This document shows positions 49,876 to 62,100 of a stretch of DNA of 64,000 nt, piece after piece. Positions within the stretch are counted from its first letter, which is position 1; each line of letters starts with the position of its first letter. The position numbers were made by a program, and so were the translations under genes. Source of the stretch: Coprinellus micaceus (Eukaryota > Basidiomycota > Agaricomycetes > Agaricales > Psathyrellaceae); the NCBI GenBank assembly GCA_951394405.1, contig OX596334.1, positions 4,650,001 to 4,714,000 of the forward strand. The letters run 5' to 3'. Under the pieces are notes generated by a model. The model did not search any database. It was given only the letters and a program-made list of their open reading frames with translations, and was not told the origin of the DNA.

Positions 49876-52187
49876 ATGGCTTCCCAACCCACCCGACTCG
49901 CCGCCGGAACCACCCGGCGCCTCTACGCTACATATACCCAACGCCCGTCCCCTCCCAAATCACATCTCCACGCGCCGTTACCCCAGTCCTCGTTCCCTCA
50001 GGGCTACGTCCTTACGGGCGTCCACGCTGGAGTCAAGAAAGACGCTTCGAAGCTGGATCTGGCGGTCGTGCTATCGACGACACCGCGGGGAAGCACCTCG
50101 GCCGCGGCGTGCTTTACCAAGAACGCCTTCCAGGCCGCGCCCGTTCTCGTCAGTGAGGAGGTGTTGAGGAAGACTGGTGGCAGGGCCAGGGGTGTAGTCG
50201 TCAACTCGGGCTGTGCCAATGCTGTTACGGGCAAGCAGGGCATGGAAGACGCGTGGGGCATGGTTAGGGCTACCGACGCCTTGCTTTCGAAGGATTCGAC
50301 GACCAAAACCTCGGAGGACGGACAGGAAGAGACCCTCGTCATGTCGACGGGCGTTATCGGCCAGAACCTCCCCATCTCGAAGATCCTCTCCTCCATCTCA
50401 TCCCCCGCCGTTTCTTCCTCGCTTTCGTCGTCGTTCACGAGCTGGGAAAACACGGCCAAGGCCTTTATGACGACGGATACGTTCCCGAAGCTGCGATCCA
50501 GGACGTTCAAGATCGGTGGAAGGGAGTATAGGATGGCGGGTATGGATAAGGGTGCAGGAATGATTCACCCAAACATGGGTCCAGCGGGTACTTTCGATGG
50601 TGAGTCGCGTTTCATGATTCTTCCCAGTACATTCCCCTTCCTTCTTCACGATTATCCGTTTCGCTCACTTTCCGCCGCCTTCGTCCTCGCTTTTCGAGCT
50701 TGCCTCGTCGTCACATACATTTCCGAGCCCCGCTCCCCCTTCACGCACCTCCCTCATCCGTCGGTCGGCCACCTTACCCGCTAGGGCCATTACCTCTCCC
50801 CGACACCCCCCTTTGCTTTCGTTCATTCAAACTTTCGTCCTATCTTCGTATTCATACACAGTTCCCCCGTGCCGGAGCTAATTACACCCTTTTACAGCAC
50901 CTCGCCAGCTGCATGCAACGCTGCTCGGCCTCATCCTCACCGATGCCGCTGTCACCCCTCGCTCTCTCCAGTCTGCTCTTACCTACGCCGTCGACCGTTC
51001 GTTCAACTCGATCTCCGTCGACGGCGACATGTCTACCAACGATTCGGTCTATCTCTTGGCTAACGGTATGTCCTTCTACTGCTCCCCGCCGTACACCTTT
51101 CCACCCCGGCACACCTAATGCTGTAGAACGAACGGCTGACGTTGACTATGTTCCACCCAACAGGTGCTGCTGCCCCCAAAAACGACTCCTCAGCCGTCAT
51201 CTGCGAGGAGAAGACCCCCGAGGCCTTCGAATCGTTCAGGACTGAGCTTACCGCCTTCGCTGCTGACCTCGCCCAGCTGGTCGTTCGCGATGGGGAGGGC
51301 GCGACGAAGTTCGTCACGGTTACGGTCAAGGGGGCGCCTACGTATGAGGACGCCCATGCGATCGCTAGCAGGATCAGTACGAGCGCTTTGGTGAAGACTG
51401 CGTTGTATGGGGAGGACGCTAAGTGCGTGAATATCCTTGTTCGTCGAGAGGGGGCGCTAACTGAATGACTTTCTTCTTCGCAACCTCTATCGCGGTTCAA
51501 ACATGCTCACTTATTCCCGTCCTCACCTCGGATCGCCCTCTCGCTTGCTTGGCACCTCTCCTCGGCTGTAGCTGGGGCCGTATTCTTGCTGCCACCGGCT
51601 CGGTCCCGCTCTCGCCATCCGCCGTCACGGGCAAGCCTGTGGCTATCAACCCTACGACTGTCTCTGTGACGATCGTTCCAGCTGATGGTACCCCTGCGCT
51701 TCCTGTCCTTGTAAATGGGTGCGTACTGGATTCTTTCCCCGTTTGATTGGCTCCTTCTATCTCCTCCTCGCCCTCTTTCCATGTCCCCTTTTCCTCCCCT
51801 TTCTTTAATTCCTTCGCTTTGTCTTCTCTTGCCTTCCTTCCTCATTTCATCCTTCCCTGATTTCCTTCCTCCGTTCCCCCCCTGGGACGATCGATACTGA
51901 TTCAAATGAACAGGGAGCCCGAAAAGGTCGACGAAGTTCGAGCGAAGGAGATCATGGTCCAAGACGAGTTTGAGATCGTCGTTGACCTTGAGATGGGTGA
52001 CGCCGAGGCCAAGTATTGGACGTGCGATTTTAGCTATGTGAGTTCATTCCCTCACCCTTCCTTTTCCTTTCCCCAAGCATCCATCCGGCTTGGGGTGTGT
52101 CGAAAGGAAGAGTGAACGCGGAATCGGGTTACTGACGTGCTTCGATTCCAGGAATACGTCTCGATCAATGGAGACTATAGGTCGTAG
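49876..52187 (+). CDS. argJ: Arginine biosynthesis bifunctional protein ArgJ, mitochondrial
   Basis: Six exons: 49876-50599, 50898-51065, 51164-51422, 51572-51718, 51914-52037 and 52152-52187, giving 485 residues with all phases consistent. ArgJ transfers acetyl from N-acetylornithine to glutamate (and can acetylate glutamate from acetyl-CoA) in the mitochondrial ornithine cycle. An Arg/Ser/Thr-rich N-terminus fits a matrix-targeting peptide. Family blocks are visible: [108 protein letters not shown] and the C-terminal [11 protein letters not shown]. The Ala-Thr bond in LHATLLG (Thr about 249) is the expected self-cleavage site; the Thr becomes the N-terminal nucleophile of the beta chain. 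Intron 1 (298 nt) lies just upstream of this site. Length is normal for fungal ArgJ. Confidence 0.95.
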
Positions 52188-52573
52188 CCGTAGCCGTAGT
52201 CGCGTAAACGACATGAAGAACGAAGTACCCAACCAAAACGAATCGATCGTGATTTATTAGTTCGGTGATCGTTCCAACCCTCGGTGTTGTGAAGGGCGAA
52301 GGCGTGAAAGACACGACAAGAGGACACGACCCTTCCTCCGTCCCTATCTTTATAGCGGCATACTCGCAGTCCAACCCATCGATATGGATCTTGCTGGCCC
52401 TACCGTAAACACACACAGAGGTGCCGTTCATGTGATACACGTCTGTCGCAGCGAGTAAGTGTATACGACGCTACAGGCGTGAGTTCATCAAGTGCACCGC
52501 CTATTATGGTGCCGGAAAGGAGTTCGTGTAGTATGGTGTTCGGCTAGACTCATAGGGCACTTGGATTAGATAT
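52188..52573. other. Converging 3' ends of argJ and coiled-coil gene 1
   Basis: These 390 bp hold the 3' ends of two converging genes. A 91-codon minus-strand frame (52165-52440) reads YHMNGTSVCVYGRAS and IDGLDCEYAAIKIG, preceded by an acceptor-like CGACAG. It looks coding but matches no family I can name and has no partner exon, so it may be a remnant. Confidence 0.35.
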
Positions 52574-54143
52574 TTATCGGGTGTGCATATGGCTCGCGAG
52601 AAGGATATATGCAGAGGCGATGAGAAGAGTAAGGACGATAGCGATACCATTCCCAACCCTGCCCCACCTGCGGAAGTACGGCACCATAGCCATGTATATG
52701 CCAGTGGCCATAGCGATATGCTTTGGTAGATTCTTCACCAACTCCATCCAATCTACGCAAGTAGCAGGTGCCCCATGTTGGGCACCAGAAGCCCAGTTGT
52801 TGTCCTTGTCGTACGTGCTGTCCTCCTCCCGCTCCTTTTCGCGTAGCCGGCCTCGCGCGTAGCTGAGATCGAGGTCCGACTTCTGAAGTTTCGCGTTTAT
52901 CTGCTCCAAACGTGTTATCAGGCCGTCCCGCTCGCACCGGATTCGCTCAGCCTCTTCTTCGAAAGCACGTTGCTGTTCCAGGGCCCTTTCTAACTCCATG
53001 TTTTGGTGGTCGTTTTCTTCCCCCAGCTTGCTCATCACCTTTTCCAATGCTCGCTTTTCCTCCCGCTCGGCACAGAGGTCCTTGATACAAACATCGAGTT
53101 TAAGCGTCACGTCGTTCAGAGCTGCCTCCTTGGCCGTCAGAGCGACTAGTAACGGGTATCACTACTGAACTGGGATGGGGAAAGCGGGTACTAGTGGCTC
53201 TTACTTTCGTTGGATTGTTGGACCTTCAACACCACTTGAAGGTCGGATTTGGCCTGACTGATTTCCTTCAGCAAACGCCCGTTTTGGCCTATGCTAAGAT
53301 CCAGCTCTGCTTGCACCCGCCGGAGATCGCTGCGCTGGTGGTCGATATCCTCCGACAATTTCTTCGTCTGTAGGTGGAGCGATCCGACTTCTGCCTGAGC
53401 CTGAAGGATTCCCTCATCCTTGGTGCGGAGTTCCTGTTCGCAGGCCCGAAGCTCGTCTTTCACCTTGCGAAGGGTCGCATTCGCCGTCTCTAGGGCGACT
53501 AACAACAAGGATCGTTTAGTATCTGCTTCCCATGGAGGAAGAGTGCTCACGTTCGTTCTCTCTCCTCGTTTCAGCAGCAAGGCGCAGCTCTTCTTTCGCC
53601 TGCCTCAGATCATTCTGGATTCCCGCAGCCAGCCGCAAGTCGTTCTCGAATCGGTCGCGTGCTTCTCTTGCCGTTCTTAGATCCTGTCGAAGGCGATGGA
53701 GTTCCTGTTCCCTCTGCTCCAGCTCTGCCTGTGCGTGCTGGAGAGCCGCATCTTTTGATACAAACGTTGCTTGTGTATATGGCGTAAGTCAGTGAGGTCG
53801 CAGTGTCTCCAGCGTGCGGTGCTCACTTTCTTGCGCTACATGACGGTGGCTAGCTAGCCAAGCTTGGTGTTCCATCTCTGAGGAGAGGAGTCTGTAATGG
53901 AACGCATACGAGTGAGATGAAATTCGGATATCACTCCGGGCTCCCCTCGTACACTGCAAGCTCACGGAGGTCCACTCCATTCTGCGGTACGACAAGGGAG
54001 GCGTCCTCTACAGCATCTGCTGCCACAAGTCCCATATTGGAATAATCTTGCTCTTTCGAAGAAACCAGTATTCCTGTCCGACTGGTCAATATGGGCGACG
54101 GGCCATCGTCGAAATTAATCCGTACGCCAGAGGTGGATGCCAC
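52574..54143 (-). CDS. Coiled-coil protein with C-terminal transmembrane segment (paralogue 1)
   Basis: Five exons: 54143-53935, 53891-53827, 53769-53551, 53498-53205 and 53145-52574, giving 452 residues with consistent phases and introns of 43-59 nt. After an acidic N-terminus comes a block SSEMEHQAWLASHRHVAQE. Roughly 250 residues of heptad-rich coiled coil follow (AELEQREQELHRLRQDL, KKLSEDIDHQRSDLRRVQ, MELERALEQQRAFEEEAERI). The end is basic plus hydrophobic (RRWGRVGNGIAIVLTLLIASAYILLASHMHTR), so it is probably a tail-anchored membrane protein with its coiled coil in the cytosol. Coiled-coil exons begin alike after their phase-1 junctions (LALETANATL, IALTAKEAAL), suggesting exon duplication. 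It is paralogous to the gene at 56544: both have a 65-nt second exon and related block 2 sequences. I do not know its function. Confidence 0.75.
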
Positions 54144-54759
54144 GCCTTAGACTTAGGTGTGTTGTGGACGAGGACAAGTATATGAGCGTCGTGGGCCCTG
54201 TTTCCACAAGGGCTGTACTTCCGGATTCAATCGTCCATGGTACTACTAGGGCTGTGCGACACGCGGTCGCAGCACGGGAAACATGAGCCATTGTGTGCAT
54301 GTGGCCCGCGTTGTCCCAGGTTCATCGCATTGATATCATTCAGAGTATAACGCTCCACCACGCCTCTTGGACGGCGAGGGGAGAAAAGGTGAAAGTAGTG
54401 CGATTTTCTGAATACCCCAAGAATCCACAAAAGCATGTCGACAAGCGGCGAATTCGTGATGAGAGCAGTAAGGGAGAGAGTTTAGAAGCCAGTAGCGACG
54501 ACTGATGGCGACCTACATACTCGGGCGCGGTGATTTGTGACCTGTCTATGTCCCACTTCGAGCGTTCTCCCTAGAACATTCTTTCCACAGCGCAGACTCG
54601 GCACAGACTCGGCATAGCATAAAATAAGCGCCTAAGCCACGAGGCGCATCGCCGTGGCGTCGTGACATTCGTGACATCATCGAGCAATGTGAATAGAACC
54701 CTCGTTTGTGGGTAACAAGGGTTATGCGCAGCTAATCAGCACCAATACCACTATTACTT
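54144..54759. other. Upstream region of coiled-coil gene 1
   Basis: This is presumed promoter DNA of the minus-strand coiled-coil gene. I see no other gene. A family X-like word (AAATAAGCGCCTAAGCC) at about 54623 has no extended match. Confidence 0.35.
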
Positions 54760-54768
54760 AGAGCGCGT

Positions 54769-55577
54769 ACGGTTGGCCGGATGTTCATGGTTCGATTTCA
54801 GGTGAAAGATCCCGCACGCAGCCACGACCGACCGGCCGTTGCCGAGTCGGTTCCCGCTCCCACATGAGCGCCTATATGGGCGAGGACGAAGCCTCCTGGG
54901 CTCCCAGGATACCAAATATGGATGGTAGCGCTCTATGTAGACCCTGGAGGATGTAATACATCGTTCTATTTGACTTAGACGAGGGGGAAACACCTGTAAA
55001 CGGAAATATATGCGGATTGACGACACTCAGGGATGGTTTCCCCGTGCATAGGACGCGGCATGGGTCAAATAGAGGGTTTGAAGCACCTGGTAGAGACAAT
55101 AGCTTGATGAAAATGGCTCTATATCATTGTAGAACTACGGAGGCAGTTGCCTAAGGAACTAGAAGGACCTGCAAGCACCACTGCTGCGATATTTGTAGGC
55201 GTTTGGGTCTGGAGAAGGACGTTCCTCTGAAGGGAAGGGGCGCATTCGGGGATCTACCAGAGTATGAAAGTGAGGGCGAGGAGGATCGAAACCCTGGAGA
55301 CGTTGTCGGTCCCGGAGAAGAACATGAGGCCTAGGTGGGGTTAGTTACCATTTATTTTCGTTCCAGACTGTTTCACCCCTCTTCTGACCTTTAAAAGCAA
55401 AATAAATAAGCTCTATATACTACATCTATGCGAAATATGGCCCTCGCAGAGCGGGGAGTCTAACGGAAGGCTCGTTCTCGCCCAGATAGGCGCTCGTGGG
55501 GGAGCGGGAATCGACTCGGCAACGGCCGATGCGGGATCTTTCACCTGAAATCGAACCATGAACATCCGGCCAACCGT
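54769..55577. mobile_element. Mutator-like MITE with 9-bp target duplication
   Basis: An 809-bp element has long terminal inverted repeats: the first 48 bp (starting ACGGTTGGCCGGATGTTCAT) are identical at both ends, and similarity continues to about 110-125 bp with a 16-bp insertion in the left arm. The 9-bp direct repeat AGAGCGCGT flanks it at 54760-54768 and 55578-55586. Long arms plus a 9-bp duplication are typical of Mutator-like elements. No transposase is encoded. It sits between the two divergent coiled-coil genes, about 620 bp upstream of one and 960 bp upstream of the other. Confidence 0.9.
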
Positions 55578-55882
55578 AGAGCGCGTGTACCGCAGGTTAG
55601 GGACATGAATGCGTTCCACCTTCTACAAGCGTTGTCACAACGTTCCACTGGTGGTAATGAAGCATTCAAATTGAATGCTTACGATTAAATTCACTCGGTC
55701 AACCAAACGGGGCTGGTGCTCCCACCCTTGCCACCACCGCCACACGGGTCGATAGGTGTACGCCGATGGCCAAGTCTCCTCCCGAGAGGCTGGTACATTG
55801 CCGAATTCTCAGAAGTTTACACTTAGAATGCAACGTGGATAGAAGGAGCTGGGCAGCGGTACTTGTAAATTAAACAGCCCCT

Positions 55883-56194
55883 ATGGCCACTTCCCAGGGA
55901 GCCCAGTCTACGGCAACGCAGCCCGATCGAGTTTCCCCGCAGTTCACTCCCATGTATTCGCCTGGTGCGCACACTTCACCTACATCCCCCGCTCATTGGG
56001 TTCAAGGGTTGGTACGAGGGATGTGGGGTGTGATTGCCTGGCTACAATACCCATATTCGCGCCCCAGCACCGGTTCTCAGGGGCGCAATGCGGTGGGGCC
56101 TACGACCACTCTCGACCCCCTTCCTGAAGATGGACCCCATCCACGTGCAAAGCAGACATGTTTGGAGCCTGACATCTCCATGAGGCCGAGGTGA
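55883..56194 (+). CDS. Hypothetical small protein
   Basis: A 103-codon frame starts with ATG in a reasonable context. It is rich in Ser, Thr, Pro and Gly, with one aromatic-hydrophobic stretch (WVQGLVRGMWGVIAWLQY) that could associate with a membrane. No family is recognised. It lies between the MITE and the start of coiled-coil gene 2, on the same strand as the latter. It could be chance, or a 5' exon region, so confidence is low. The rest of 55587-56543 shows no other gene. Confidence 0.3.
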   Translation: MATSQGAQSTATQPDRVSPQFTPMYSPGAHTSPTSPAHWVQGLVRGMWGVIAWLQYPYSRPSTGSQGRNAVGPTTTLDPLPEDGPHPRAKQTCLEPDISMRPR

Positions 56195-56543
56195 CCTTCG
56201 ATCGTCCAATGGAGCATTAACTATGATCGAGCCCCAGGAAACTCACGGAGATTAAAGGTACTTGGGTGTCAAGTAGACTATTCACATTTCGCAGTTCTTC
56301 ACACTAAGGGCATGACCTCACAGTTCCACGCCATAAGTACATCTAAAACCGCATAGTGGTTTGATACTCGCCTCCCGACGTACACGTTCTGCAGACTTCC
56401 GACCAGCGAACGTCCATCTCCACACACCTCCCGCTCCCCCTACCCAACTGTGCGTGCACTAGTAGCATATAATCCGTAAAGCCGCTAACGGTATACACAC
56501 CGACGCCCCCCGTGCAGAGTACAGCGAGACAAAGAGTCTCACG

Positions 56544-57967
56544 ATGCCGATCATCGCAGTTGAAGAAAACGACACGTCTCGAAAGACTCTCGACGTCCAT
56601 GAACTAGCCAGGTACACGTTCAATCACCCTTGATTGCCCCGACCTTCCTGCCTAACTTATGCGGACCTCTAGGGCTCTCAAGTCCGAGATAGAAGATCAA
56701 GGTTGGCTTAAAACCCATCTTCAAGAGGCCCAGGCAAGTATGTACTGCGTTTCCTTGTCAATCCGCATATTCACTACATAATCGGGCTCATGCATATTTC
56801 AACCACAAGGCGCTTCAGCCACAAAAGCGGAGCTGCGACGCGTCCAGAGCGAGTTAGATCGGAGGGATTTGGACGTGCTTCAGCTCAGAGAGGAGCTACG
56901 GATATCAAGGGGGGAATTCGAGGACCAGCGGCGCCAGAACGCGATCCTAGGCAACGAACTAAACCATGCGGCGGCGGAGCTGCGGCTCTCTGCTACTCGT
57001 CAGGATGATAACGAACGTGGGCATACCTCTTTGATCCAACCTGACGGGTACTGATGTACGTGACGTAGTGGATCTGGCGCGAAAGAGCATAGAGATAGGA
57101 CAACTGAAGGATAATCTACACGCGTGTGACGCAGCTCTCGCTGTTGCAGAAGCGGTGACGCGTACGAAGACCCAGGAACTCATTGAAGCACAAGGGCGGC
57201 TGTGCAAATACGCTGAAGAATCAGGCCGACTCCGCGAGCAACAGGATAATCGCGAGAGGATGGGGCTGGAAGCTGCAAACGCCCTGCGAGAACAGATCCA
57301 GGAACTGGGGAAGTTCAAGGAACAGCATGAAAGACTGAACGGGGCGCTGGAGCTTCTCCAAACGCAGAGCAAGGAAGCCCACGGGGAGCTGTGCAGCAAA
57401 AATCAAGAGCTAGAATTAGCCAAGATCGAGCTCACAGATACACGGAGTCGGCTGGAGGAACGAAATGGGACGTTGGGGGTTCTTCAAAAACAAGACGAAG
57501 AAACTAGGCGAGACCTGGGCGTGAAGCACCAGGAGCTATTATCGACTCAGACTGAGCTCGCCAACGCACAGGAACAGCTGACTCGTCAGTTGCACACAGC
57601 CAACGTGGCGTCTGGAGAGTTGGAGAAAGCGATGGCCGCCTTGCTCGATTCTCAGGTCCAGTATCGCAAATCTCACACCCAGTATCGCAAATGTGTTTGT
57701 GACCTAGTACACGTCTCTTTGTGGCTACTCATACACCTCCAGTTACCACCCGGGGGCGTCATTGAATGTCTGCCGGCCACAATTATTCTCTTGCTCAGTA
57801 GCTTACCTCACCTTCGGGAACGGGATTACCTTGACAGAGTTTCCGTCATATTGCTTTCGGCTCTGGGCTTGTTGGCCAGGAAATTTCCGAAAATTCACAA
57901 GCTGTATATCGGGATGGCCGAACTTGCTTACCTAGCATTCGTTGTAAACTCATGTAGATCATATTAA
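56544..57967 (+). CDS. Coiled-coil protein with C-terminal membrane domain (paralogue 2)
   Basis: Four exons: 56544-56611, 56673-56737, 56810-57016 and 57069-57967, giving 412 residues with consistent phases and introns of 52-72 nt. The N-terminal block (DVHELARALKSEIEDQGWLKTHLQEAQA) matches the equivalent part of the gene at 52574-54143 (DLRELAVYEGSPELLSSEMEHQAWLASH), and both second exons are 65 nt. About 220 residues of coiled coil follow (RRVQSELDRRDLDVLQLREEL, KEQHERLNGALELLQ, KNQELELAKIELTDTRSRLEE). The C-terminal 90 residues are hydrophobic with two or three likely membrane segments (VSLWLLIHLQL, ATIILLLSSL, VSVILLSALGLLA, MAELAYLAFVV). This differs from paralogue 1's single tail anchor. 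Function unknown; presumably a membrane-bound coiled-coil scaffold. Confidence 0.72.
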
Positions 57968-59154
57968 GGCTACGGTCCCTGGATCCAATACTTTTAGCCT
58001 CCCACTATTGGCAGCCCACGACTGTTGCGCAACTTCGAACGTGAAACTATCTCGCCAAGCAGAACAGGAGGCTTTCCGAGCCAGATATCAGGGAACTCGA
58101 GCAAATAGGTTCTAGCACACGGATCGATGGAGTGAAATCGGGTATAAATGAGGAAATGAGAGCCGTAAAGAAAAATTCGACACAGCAGGAACACTGGATA
58201 GAAGGATGAAGACGAGCGATGCGTTATATCGCCACCGTCACTATCACTATCAAAAAGGGTCCATCCGAACGCTGGGTAGATCCCCAACTGCGCATCTCCG
58301 GCGCATAGGGTTTGACTGGGGATAAACGCACTGTGTACTCGACGCCCCCAACTGCCATGCGGTGATGGCGAAGGTAGACACTTCTAAGCCCCGAGAAAAG
58401 TAGGTCCCGGAGGCCAAACGACGACGACGACGACCGAAGATGAAAAGCTGGAGGTCTGCAGCCTCGCGGCGAAGGGAGGAGTGGCCGTAGGGGGCACGAA
58501 GCTGGGTAGGCCCTTGATCTTGCACGCTGAAGTCCACTGGCTGGCACACGAGGAGGGAGAGCTTCCGGGGTTCTGTACAAGCTTTGGGGTGATTCCTACG
58601 AACCACCCTTCTGCAGGATCGCTCGTCGCCACTGGAAGTGGTGAGAACGGAAAGATGATTCAGTGAACCACTGAGCCAAGGACGGTACGCCGATGTTATT
58701 TGGCTAGATGACGGCCGTGTTCTTTCGCCGATCCGTATGTCGAGGTTCCACGTCTATTTGCAAGGTTCACCACAACTGAGCGCCTCACTATTTATGCCGC
58801 TTCCCAGCGATCGACCGGAGAAGGTGCCCAGGCCAAAGTTGCCAAAATTGGTCGGGCCAGACCGTCACTTTATTTACACTCTCGAAGCACCAGGTAATGG
58901 GAGGAACGACGCAGGAGCGCGGGCCTCGCGGAACAACCCCGCTCGATATGGGGACGGCGGTTGCGCTACTCGGGAGATAGATTGGGAGGGAGGAAGAAGT
59001 AGAGCTTTGGCTAACGGCGGTGGAACCGGGCAAGTTCGGGGCATCTGACGGTATCGCGGAACCCGACATCCGTTCATGCCGAGAGGCGTCGGTGGTACGG
59101 GCCAAACGGCGGGAGTAGTCAGAACATTGGGCCGGAGGCGGTGACCCCTGAACG
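57968..59154. other. Intergenic, no supported gene
   Basis: There are no convincing genes between coiled-coil gene 2 and the inverted family X copy. A short CGA trinucleotide run lies at about 58420-58436. A + strand frame near 58481-58666 (HAEVHWLAHEEGELPGFC) is short and unsupported by neighbours. Confidence 0.4.
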
Positions 59155-62100
59155 TTAATTCGTTCCGTCAGTAACCAATGCCTTGGTGCTGGGGAGTGTC
59201 GCTACGCAGCCAGGAGCAGAGGGGGGCGGGGGATGACGACGTGCCTGATATAGCGGGCTCTCGGATCTCGCTACGCCCTCGAAGGCGGTATTCGAGCTGG
59301 TAGAGTGCATGGGCGACGACTGCCAACAGGGAGTCCTGCTTCGATGCGGACAGGGGATGTAGAAATCGCAATCCGAACGCCGGTTTTGACATTGGGCGCT
59401 ACACCTCGAATAGACCGAATGGGAGAGGCGAAGGCGAAGGAGGGAGGAGATGGAACCGTGCCTTTGAGGTGAGGAGAACGAAGGGGCGTATGATGATAGC
59501 GCGTCGAAAGGACGATCCTCAGCGAGAAGAGTTCGACGAGAGCACTTGCAGTATTCTAACGACGAGGGCGGGTGGGAGGTGGTACCGAGCCGAGCTAGAC
59601 TGACGAACAACATCCCCACAAGCGATAGAGAGATGAGTGGGTGTCTGTCTAGAATCTAGATAGATCAAGTTAGAATGTTGTACAGCCCAAGGGTGGATAC
59701 GGAATGCGAACAGCAGAAGAGTCGAGGGTGCATCAGCATAAAGGAGAAAAGGAGTGAATCAGGGACGGCCGAGGGTCGCGCAGAACGAGAGGATGGGCGG
59801 TAGGGGCGGAGGTAAAAGTGAAGGTGGGGAGTCAGAGGGACGCTTGGATACGTACCATGAAACGGATACAACTCTCCCGCCAACCTCGCTTCGTCCCACC
59901 CGCTCCCTGTCTCCTGCAAGCCCTTCTGACACATGTTGATTCTCGGCGCCCAATACGAGGCGGGGTTGTCCAGTCGGACCCGCCTTGGTAAGGTTCCCCG
60001 TGTAGAGGGGGGGCGGAATGGCGGCGGTCGAAGCATAGCGAAGGTAGGCCGACACCATGGGGTCATGCGATACGCGGGGATGGCGGCCAGGAGGTCTCTT
60101 CCTCGCTACCCTACGGTAGACGTAGGCGCCCAGAATCGTTGACGCGAGGACGATATGGGTGGGCTGGGTCGAGGTACTGGGTAACGCTGACGATGATGTG
60201 GGCGGTTCCGCATACTTGGGGCGGCGTTGACTCAGCCTCGACACGACCGGAGAACGTGGGGACATGAGAAGGGCACAGGGTTGTCGGCGGCATCGTTGAA
60301 CGTAACGATGAGGTTCGTGGTGGGCGTAGACTCGAAGGAGCAGGAGCTGTGATGTCGATAATTGGTGGCTGCAAGCAACCCTAACCCCGCTCTGATCGGG
60401 GCTCTTGATCCGCGAAGGAAATCTTGTCTTTCTTCCAGCCACCGACTGCTGGGTGTCTCGACACCCTCATGCTCCCTCATCCCCTTCAATACTCTGAGCT
60501 GAACACCCTTGATCCCATCCTTCGCTCCAGAGACCCCAGTTCCCGACGCCGAGGAAGCCGACCATCTCTGTCCGCTGCTTGATCCTGTCTGGCAGCTGAT
60601 TTCCCTGGGGACCTAAGTCTCGTATCCTCTGTCAACTCTGGGTCCCTGTCTATCATTTGGGTTCCCTCACCCACTCCAAAACCCTCGCCTTAGACCAGGC
60701 AACGTATCCCTTCAGATTCACGCACCTCCGCTCGCACCATCCTTCGCCCCGAGCAGCCTCCCCTTCTGGCGGCTACATCCACGGCTCCACCCACCCTCTA
60801 GTCATTCGGGCTATCGCCAAGAACCAGGTATTCCGACTCAATTCTATATTCGCAGAATTGAACTGGAATAGAGTACAAGATTCACGGTGCCGTCAACCCG
60901 ACCTCGGGACATTCGACTCGGCGGGGACCACATCTGTGATCTCCCGGATACATACCTCAGCGAAGCTCCAGGAATCATCTCTTACCCCTCATTCCCCATG
61001 ACCTAACTCGCTCCGTCTGGGCTACCCCTCCTGCCTCTTGGCTCACTCGCGCCGGCCCAGGAGTGAGCTCACTTCCAGGTCTCGAGGAAGGGACGACTTC
61101 CACTGCATAGCCGCCTCATCTCGACAGCGCCTATATTCCTGGAGGCGATACCCTCCGTTGTCTCGTCAATACTCTCGAGTCTCAATCGTCGGGCGTACTT
61201 TTAGATTTCCAAATATGTGCATGAGCGCCTAAATCCGCCACGAGCTCCGATTCCGCCAATGCGTATCTTGAGACCTCGTCACTGTCTTCCCCCTATGGGC
61301 CTCTGGGGATTACACTTCTGCACGGCTCAACATCTCAATCTCGTCACAAACCCGCTCGTTCTATGTAAACGATGCATTCCGCATCAAGTCATTTCCGTTC
61401 GGTCTCAGCATTTCCCACATCGACCGCCCACTGGATCCCTTCCCGGATCCTTCTTCCAACAGCTCTCAGTTGGAGGTATTCGGGTGTATAATACCAACGT
61501 ATTGGTGGGATCACAACCACCGCCATCCCCGAAATGAAATAAGCGCCCATCCCGTAAGTCGGGTCCTGTGCGGCACGAGGTGATTTCGTACACACCTTCG
61601 GTTATATTGAAGGAAGGTGCTGTGCCTTCGATCCGGCGTTTCGCCCAAAGCCTAATACCCTTGTTTGTATGAGCTGTGTATGCCCGCTACGGGTACTCAG
61701 TTCGAGATGAATGAAGATCCACATCCACCTCCGCAGGCTGTTTGGGCCGCTGAGATCACACCCTGGCACCTATCCCCATCATCCCTCCGTATCTCTCTCG
61801 GCGGGTCTAGCCACTAAATGCGGGGCATCTCCTTTGGTTGTGTAGAAACTAACATTTACATACATTATCCCAATCGACAACGGCGATGTGAATATATAAG
61901 CGCCCGTACGACAACAAGCAGTGTTGCCATGCAAGATTTCCGGTGGCGAGCAATGAGATGCGTTCGAACTGCTGCGAACAGTTCTTCTACAGGGGAGTGG
62001 AATGTGAGGGGGATATAAAGCGACTATGTTCCCTCAAGAGCATATGAAGCGAAGATCCTAGGAGAAAATGAAGTGAGAAGCACGGCGACCCTTTGTGTGG

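Noticed and set aside
49264..49913. Minus-strand frames next to and antisense to the argJ start
   Set aside because: They look partly coding but the only plausible introns are too short (34-41 nt) and do not join the frames; one frame runs antisense through the argJ N-terminus.
54790..54805. GGTTCGATTTC, a possible pol III box B, in the MITE arms
   Set aside because: It is present in both inverted arms with no matching box A at tRNA spacing; it is part of the terminal repeat.
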